A stretch of 64,000 bases of DNA from Altererythrobacter epoxidivorans (lineage in GTDB: Bacteria > Pseudomonadota > Alphaproteobacteria > Sphingomonadales > Sphingomonadaceae): positions 682,001 to 746,000 of the forward strand of contig NZ_CP012669.1 in the NCBI RefSeq assembly GCF_001281485.1, written 5' to 3'. Under the pieces are notes generated by a model. It worked only from the letters and a program-made list of their open reading frames with translations, ran no database searches and was not told the DNA's origin. The translations under genes and the position numbers were made by a program. Of the stretch, positions 59,395 to 64,000 are shown piece after piece. The first letter of the stretch is position 1. Every line of letters begins with the position of its first letter.

Positions 59395-62370
59395 ATGGGA
59401 TTGAATCCGTTCGAGACCGTCACGGAAGAGGCTGCGCTCTCGCCGGAAGTCTCGGACGAGGTCAAAACCTCCACCTGCTACATGTGCGCCTGCCGCTGCG
59501 GCATCAAGGTTCATCTCAAAAGCGGCAAGATCCGCTATATCGAAGGCAACCCCGATCATCCTGTGAACAAGGGCGTTCTGTGCGCGAAGGGCAGCGCCGG
59601 GATCATGCACCAGTATTCACCGGCGAAGCTGACCAAGCCGCTGCTCCGTGTCGGAGAACGTGGCAGCGGAGAGTTCAAGGAAATCGAGTGGGACGAGGCG
59701 CTGTCTCTCGCGACCGACTGGCTCGGCGAGTTGCGCAATCGCGATCCGGGCAAGCTCGCGTTCTTTACCGGGCGCGACCAGTCGCAATCGCTGACGGGTT
59801 GGTGGGCGACCCAGTTCGGCACTCATAACTTCGCTGCGCATGGCGGCTTCTGCTCGGTCAACATGGCGGCAGGTGGCCTCTACACGCTGGGCGGGGCGTT
59901 CTGGGAATTCGGCGAGCCCGATTTCGAGCGGACGAAATATCTCGTCATGCTGGGCGTCGCCGACGACCATGATTCAAACCCGATCAAGCTGGGCCTCGGC
60001 AATCTCAAGACGCGGCCGGGGACGAAGTTCGTCTCGGTCAATCCGGTGCGTACCGGGTACAGCGCAATCGCCGACGAATGGGTGGGGATCCGCCCTGGCA
60101 CCGACGGGCTGTTCCTGTTTGCGATCATTCACGAGCTGCTGCGCGCCGAGAAGATCGATTTTCCCTATCTGGCGCGTTACTCGAATGCTCCGTGGCTGGT
60201 GATCCGCGAGGATGGCGCGCCTGACGACGGCCTATTCCTGCGCGACGAGAACGGTGCTCCGCTGCTGTGGGACCTTGCCGATAGCAGCGCAAAGGCGGCG
60301 ACCGGTGGAGATGCATCCCCTGCCTTCGCCGGCGAGCGCGAGGTGATGGGACGCAAGGTCGTCCCGTCGTTCCAGTATCTCGCCGAACGCTATCTCGACG
60401 CGCAATATTCGCCGGAGGCAGTGGCGGAAACGACCGGTGTTCCGGCTGACGTTACTCGCCGTATCGCTGCCGAACTGGCCGAGGTCGCATTCGAGCAGGA
60501 ACTCGTCATCGAGCAGCCGTGGACCGATGCATGGGGCCGCAAGCACGACAAGATGGTCGGCAGGCCGGTATCGTTCCATGCCATGCGCGGCATTTCGGCC
60601 CATTCGAACGGTTTCCACACCTGCCGCGCCATCCATATCCTCCAGGCATTGCTGGGGTCGGTCGATGTGCCGGGCGGCTGGCGTTACAAGGCGCCGTTCC
60701 CCAAGCCCGTGCCCCCCGGTATCAAGCCGGCCTGGCCCAAGGCCGAGGCGGCGACGCCCCTGTCCGGCCCGCCGCTCGGTTTTCCGCGCGGTCCGGAAGA
60801 CCTGATCGTCGACCAGTATGGCGAGCCCTTGCGCATCGACAAGGCGTATAGCTGGGAGCATCCGCTCGCGCTGCACGGCCTGATGCACATGGTGCTGCAC
60901 AATGCAGCGACGCAGGACCCCTATGGCATCGACGTCCTGTTCATGTTCATGGCGAACATGGCGTGGAATTCGTCGATGAACATCCCCAAGACGCTGGGTT
61001 ACTTCACGGCGAAGCGCGACGACGGCGAATACGTCATCCCGAAGATCATCTATTCCGATGCCTTCTGGTCCGAAACGGTACCCTATTGCGACCTTATCCT
61101 GCCGGACACGACGTATCTGGAGAGATGGGACTGCATTTCCATGCTCGACCGGCCCATCTCCTCGGCACATGGCGCAGGGGACAGCATCAGGCAGCCGGTG
61201 GTTCCGCTCGATCGCGATGTCAGGCCGTTCCAGACGGTCCTGCTCGATCTTGGCGCAAGGTTGGGCCTGCCCGGCATGGTGAACAACGACGGGTCGCCGA
61301 AATATCCCGGGGGCTATTCCGATTACATCGTCAATCACGAGCGATCCCCCGGGATCGGACCATTGTCCGGATGGCGGGGTGAGAATGGCGAGAAATCGGG
61401 TGTCGGTGCAGTCAATCCCGACCAGCTCGAACGCTATATCGAGAATGGCTGCTTCTGGTCGGAAGAGCTTCCGCATTCGGCGCAATATTTCAAATTCGCC
61501 AACCGAGAGTATCTCGATTATGCCAAATCGATGGGCTGGCTGGGCCATGCCGATCCGATTGCCTTCCATCTTTACAACGAGGATTTGCAGCGTTTTCGCC
61601 TGGCTGCTCGAGGCCATGGCGAAATCCAGCCGCCGCCAGCGCACCGAGAGCGGATCGAGACCTATTTCGACCCGCTGCCTATCTGGTACCAGCCGTTCCT
61701 GGAGGCGGACGAGGGCGGCGAAGAATTCCCTGTCCACGCCTTGTCGCAGCGCCCCATGCACATGTACCACAGCTGGGGTTCGCAGAACGCCTGGCTGCGC
61801 CAGATCACTTCGGCCAACAAGCTGCATCTCCATCGCAATCTCGCGGCGAAGCACGAGCTTGCCGATGACGACTGGGTGTGGATCGAGAACGGCCGCGGCA
61901 GGGTGAAGGCGCAGGTCAAGCTCGTGACCGGCGTAAACGAAAACGTGGTCTGGACATGGAACGCGATCGGCAAGCGCAAGGGTGCCTGGGGCCTCGACAA
62001 GGATAGCCCCGAGTTCACCAGAGGCTTCCTGCTCAATCACATCATCACGGAGATGCTTCTGCCCAAGAAGGGCGACAAGGCCTACTCCAATTCCGACCCC
62101 GTGACCGGGCAGGCGGCATGGTACGACCTGCGCGTCCGACTGCGGAAATGCAGCCCGGCAGAAGCAGGCGAAACCGAACCGATGTTCGAGCCTGTTGCCA
62201 AAAGGTTTTCGGGGCAGGATGGGCCGCTCGAATTCGGGGATGACCTGAAGGGCGACGACACAGGCGGCAAATCGCCGCTGCGCGATTTCATCGGCCAGCG
62301 TTCCGCCAACCACAGTTGGGTCGAAGGCATCAGGGACGGGCGGGGCAACCGGGTGAGGGAAGACACATGA
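59395..62370 (+). CDS. soeA: Sulfite dehydrogenase molybdopterin subunit SoeA
   Basis: 991-aa Mo-bisMGD oxidoreductase. The N-terminal [4Fe-4S] ligands are in TCYMCACRCGIKV and KGVLCAKGSAG (residues about 28-70). HGGFCSVNMAAG (about 154) places a Cys where PSR-family enzymes coordinate Mo. No Tat signal is seen, in keeping with the cytoplasmic orientation of SoeABC. It would oxidise sulfite released by sHdr to sulfate and feed quinone through SoeBC. Polysulfide or thiosulfate reductase is the main alternative. Confidence 0.88.
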   Translation: MGLNPFETVTEEAALSPEVSDEVKTSTCYMCACRCGIKVHLKSGKIRYIEGNPDHPVNKGVLCAKGSAGIMHQYSPAKLTKPLLRVGERGSGEFKEIEWDEALSLATDWLGELRNRDPGKLAFFTGRDQSQSLTGWWATQFGTHNFAAHGGFCSVNMAAGGLYTLGGAFWEFGEPDFERTKYLVMLGVADDHDSNPIKLGLGNLKTRPGTKFVSVNPVRTGYSAIADEWVGIRPGTDGLFLFAIIHELLRAEKIDFPYLARYSNAPWLVIREDGAPDDGLFLRDENGAPLLWDLADSSAKAATGGDASPAFAGEREVMGRKVVPSFQYLAERYLDAQYSPEAVAETTGVPADVTRRIAAELAEVAFEQELVIEQPWTDAWGRKHDKMVGRPVSFHAMRGISAHSNGFHTCRAIHILQALLGSVDVPGGWRYKAPFPKPVPPGIKPAWPKAEAATPLSGPPLGFPRGPEDLIVDQYGEPLRIDKAYSWEHPLALHGLMHMVLHNAATQDPYGIDVLFMFMANMAWNSSMNIPKTLGYFTAKRDDGEYVIPKIIYSDAFWSETVPYCDLILPDTTYLERWDCISMLDRPISSAHGAGDSIRQPVVPLDRDVRPFQTVLLDLGARLGLPGMVNNDGSPKYPGGYSDYIVNHERSPGIGPLSGWRGENGEKSGVGAVNPDQLERYIENGCFWSEELPHSAQYFKFANREYLDYAKSMGWLGHADPIAFHLYNEDLQRFRLAARGHGEIQPPPAHRERIETYFDPLPIWYQPFLEADEGGEEFPVHALSQRPMHMYHSWGSQNAWLRQITSANKLHLHRNLAAKHELADDDWVWIENGRGRVKAQVKLVTGVNENVVWTWNAIGKRKGAWGLDKDSPEFTRGFLLNHIITEMLLPKKGDKAYSNSDPVTGQAAWYDLRVRLRKCSPAEAGETEPMFEPVAKRFSGQDGPLEFGDDLKGDDTGGKSPLRDFIGQRSANHSWVEGIRDGRGNRVREDT

Positions 62371-63113
62371 CGAGTCTTCCCAAGACAACGGCCAGGAAAC
62401 TGGGGCTGGTGGTGGACCTCGACATCTGCGTCGGCTGCCATGCCTGCGCAGTGAACTGCAAGGAATGGAACACGGCCGGCAAGATGGCGCCGCTGACCGA
62501 CTACGACCCTTACGGCAAGAAGCCTGACGGCGTCTGGTTCAACCGCGTCCACACCTATGAAACGACGGACGAGGAGGGACGCGGCCAGACCGTCCATTTC
62601 CCGCGCAGCTGTCTCCATTGCGAAGATGCGCCGTGTGTGACCGTCTGTCCAACAGGTGCGAGCTACAAGCGCGAGGAGGACGGTATCGTCCTCGTCAATG
62701 AAAATACCTGCATCGGCTGCAAGCTGTGTTCGTGGGCGTGCCCCTATGGTGCGCGCGAATATGACGAGCACGAAGGCGTGATGAAGAAATGCACGCTGTG
62801 CGTCGACAAGATCTACAACGAAAACCTGCCCGAAGAGAGCCGGGTACCGGCCTGTGTATCCACCTGTCCCGCTGGTGCGCGGAGTTTCGGCGATCTCGGC
62901 GATCCGGACAGCGAGGTTTCGAAACTGGTCGCGGCACGCGAAGGTTATGCGCTGATGCCCGAACAGGAAACGAAGCCCGTCAACCGCTACCTGCCACCAA
63001 GGCCGCGCCAGCGCGGCGACGACGGGAAAGCGCCACGGATGCTCGATCATGCAGACACCAGCAGCGACGGCGCCGGCCTGATCGCGCGCTGGGTCGACAA
63101 GATGTTTTCGTGA
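62367..63113 (+). CDS. soeB: Sulfite dehydrogenase iron-sulfur subunit SoeB
   Basis: 248 aa. Four ferredoxin-type Cys groups: CVGCHACAVNCK (about 23-34), CLHCEDAPCVTVCP (about 79-92), CIGCKLCSWACP (about 114-125) and CTLCVDKI with CVSTCP. This is the DmsB/PsrB pattern that wires a Mo subunit to a membrane anchor. Start overlaps soeA stop (ATGA). Its tail is basic and Pro-rich. Confidence 0.92.
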   Translation: MTSLPKTTARKLGLVVDLDICVGCHACAVNCKEWNTAGKMAPLTDYDPYGKKPDGVWFNRVHTYETTDEEGRGQTVHFPRSCLHCEDAPCVTVCPTGASYKREEDGIVLVNENTCIGCKLCSWACPYGAREYDEHEGVMKKCTLCVDKIYNENLPEESRVPACVSTCPAGARSFGDLGDPDSEVSKLVAAREGYALMPEQETKPVNRYLPPRPRQRGDDGKAPRMLDHADTSSDGAGLIARWVDKMFS

Positions 63114-63125
63114 AGGAACGCTGAC

Positions 63126-64000
63126 ATGCATCCGGCGAAATCCGTCATCTTTTTCACCACCGCCAGCGGCGCAGGCTATGGCATGATGGTGTGGCTGGCC
63201 GTGCTTGCCACGATGGGCCTCCTTCCGCAGTCGATGCCGTTCGGGATCATCGCCTTCGGTCTTGGTCTCGGACTGATTGTAGCAGGCTTGCTGTCATCGA
63301 CATTCCACCTCGGCCGGCCGGAGCGGGCTTGGCGGGCCCTGTCGCAATGGCGGTCGAGCTGGCTCTCGCGCGAAGGCGTTTCGGCGATCATCACTTTCGC
63401 TCCGCTTGGCCTCTTCGCGCTGATGTGGACCTTCGCAATCGGTGATCGCTCGCTCGCCGTGATCGCAGGATTGATCGGCGCCGTGATGAGCCTGGTAACG
63501 GTTTTCACGACGTCCAAGATTTACGCCTCTCTCAAGACGATCCCTGCCTGGCACAATGGCTGGACGGTTGCGGGCTATCTGGTGCTCGGACCGATGAACG
63601 GCGCGGTGATCCTGGCGCTGCTACTCTCGCTGTTCGGGGCCGCAGAGGCAGCAAGGATCGTCGCAGCAATTTCTGTCGCGCTGCTGCTTGCCGGATTGGT
63701 CGTGAAAAGAGGTTACTGGTCCCATATCCACAGCGGAAAGGTGGTTAGCACTGCAGGGACGGCGACGGGCCTCGGTCACCTGGGCAAGGTTGAAATGACA
63801 GCCAGCCCGCACGATACCGACAATTACCTGCTCCGCGAGATGGGCTTCCGGATTGCCCGCAAGCATGCGGAGAAGCTTCGCCGGACCGCGACACTTCTTG
63901 CGTTCATCGTGCCGCTATTCGCTATCGCTGCTGCGCTCACCTTCACCAGCGGCGCCGTTACAACGATCATGTTCCTGCTTGCCGCAATGGCCTGCCAGAT
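63126..64000 (+). CDS. soeC: Sulfite dehydrogenase membrane anchor SoeC (cut by window end)
   Basis: DmsC-like membrane subunit, first 291 residues present. VIFFTTASGAGYGMMVWLAVLA and LSSTFHLGRPERAWRALSQWRSSWLSREGV are the family hallmarks; about seven helices are visible. STAGTATGLG..LGKVEMTASPHDTDNYLLREMGF is a soluble loop typical of SoeC. Binds quinone and returns electrons from sulfite. The C-terminus is beyond 64000. Confidence 0.9.
   Translation, partial: MHPAKSVIFFTTASGAGYGMMVWLAVLATMGLLPQSMPFGIIAFGLGLGLIVAGLLSSTFHLGRPERAWRALSQWRSSWLSREGVSAIITFAPLGLFALMWTFAIGDRSLAVIAGLIGAVMSLVTVFTTSKIYASLKTIPAWHNGWTVAGYLVLGPMNGAVILALLLSLFGAAEAARIVAAISVALLLAGLVVKRGYWSHIHSGKVVSTAGTATGLGHLGKVEMTASPHDTDNYLLREMGFRIARKHAEKLRRTATLLAFIVPLFAIAAALTFTSGAVTTIMFLLAAMACQ

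Overview
The window comes from an alphaproteobacterium, most likely a sphingomonad of the Erythrobacteraceae type. The grounds are high G+C, a GcrA cell-cycle regulator, alphaproteobacterial gene orders (rpsO-pnp next to truB; acpP-fabF-mltG) and a TonB-dependent receptor beside fatty-acid or steroid-type catabolic genes. The genus assignment is inference.

Layout. Positions 1-23000 are mostly housekeeping: RNase D (cut by the window edge), aspS, acpP, fabF, mltG, tdk, glpD, truB, rpsO, pnp, gcrA, hspQ, a tRNA-Met and a tRNA-Ser. One accessory patch interrupts this. Directly behind the tRNA-Met (6125-6201), an amino-acid permease and a DUF3500 protein are each closed by a partial copy of the tRNA 3' end (7684-7721 and 8928-8965), which looks like two stacked integration events at one tRNA. 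Positions 23000-30900 form a small catabolic/uptake block: enoyl-CoA hydratase, GPH-type MFS carrier, a decayed second carrier, TonB receptor, SDR, a two-domain TetR regulator and an orphan lasso-peptide-B2-like protein.

Positions 30960-44079 form a sulfide/persulfide handling locus. Sulfide:quinone oxidoreductase (all three catalytic Cys present), DUF2892 and TolC lie on the minus strand. Rhodanese, membrane-fusion protein, RND pump and TrxC lie divergently on the plus strand, with a palindrome in the shared promoter region. Next come an ArsR regulator and a 1-Cys peroxiredoxin (minus), facing a persulfide-dioxygenase-like hydrolase, DUF2892, DUF442, a SulP transporter and a small unknown protein (plus).

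Positions 44098-64000 carry a nearly complete sulfur-oxidising heterodisulfide-reductase-like (sHdr) system. One minus-strand operon runs dsrE3C-type, hdrC1, hdrB1, hdrA, hyp, hdrC2, hdrB2, an unknown 146-aa gene, lbpA and an ArsR-type regulator. A second minus-strand operon assembles the lipoate of LbpA: two radical-SAM lipoyl-sulfur proteins, a lipoate-protein ligase and a GATase-like protein that has lost its catalytic Cys and Glu. An AcuC/HDAC-like deacetylase sits between this operon and the plus-strand genes dsrE2-tusA-FadL-type porin and soeABC (sulfite dehydrogenase; soeC runs off the window). Sulfane sulfur would pass from DsrE/TusA carriers to sHdr with lipoyl-LbpA as partner, releasing sulfite that SoeABC oxidises to sulfate.

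The least described signals are: an ATTAG-N6-CTAAT inverted repeat in front of the sHdr and lipoate operons, with weaker versions before dsrE2/HDAC and soeA; the inclusion of an intact HDAC-like enzyme and a catalytically dead GATase in this set; an RND tripartite pump sharing a promoter region with SQR; and the stacked tRNA-Met islets. No CRISPR array, rRNA, insertion sequence or phage module was seen.
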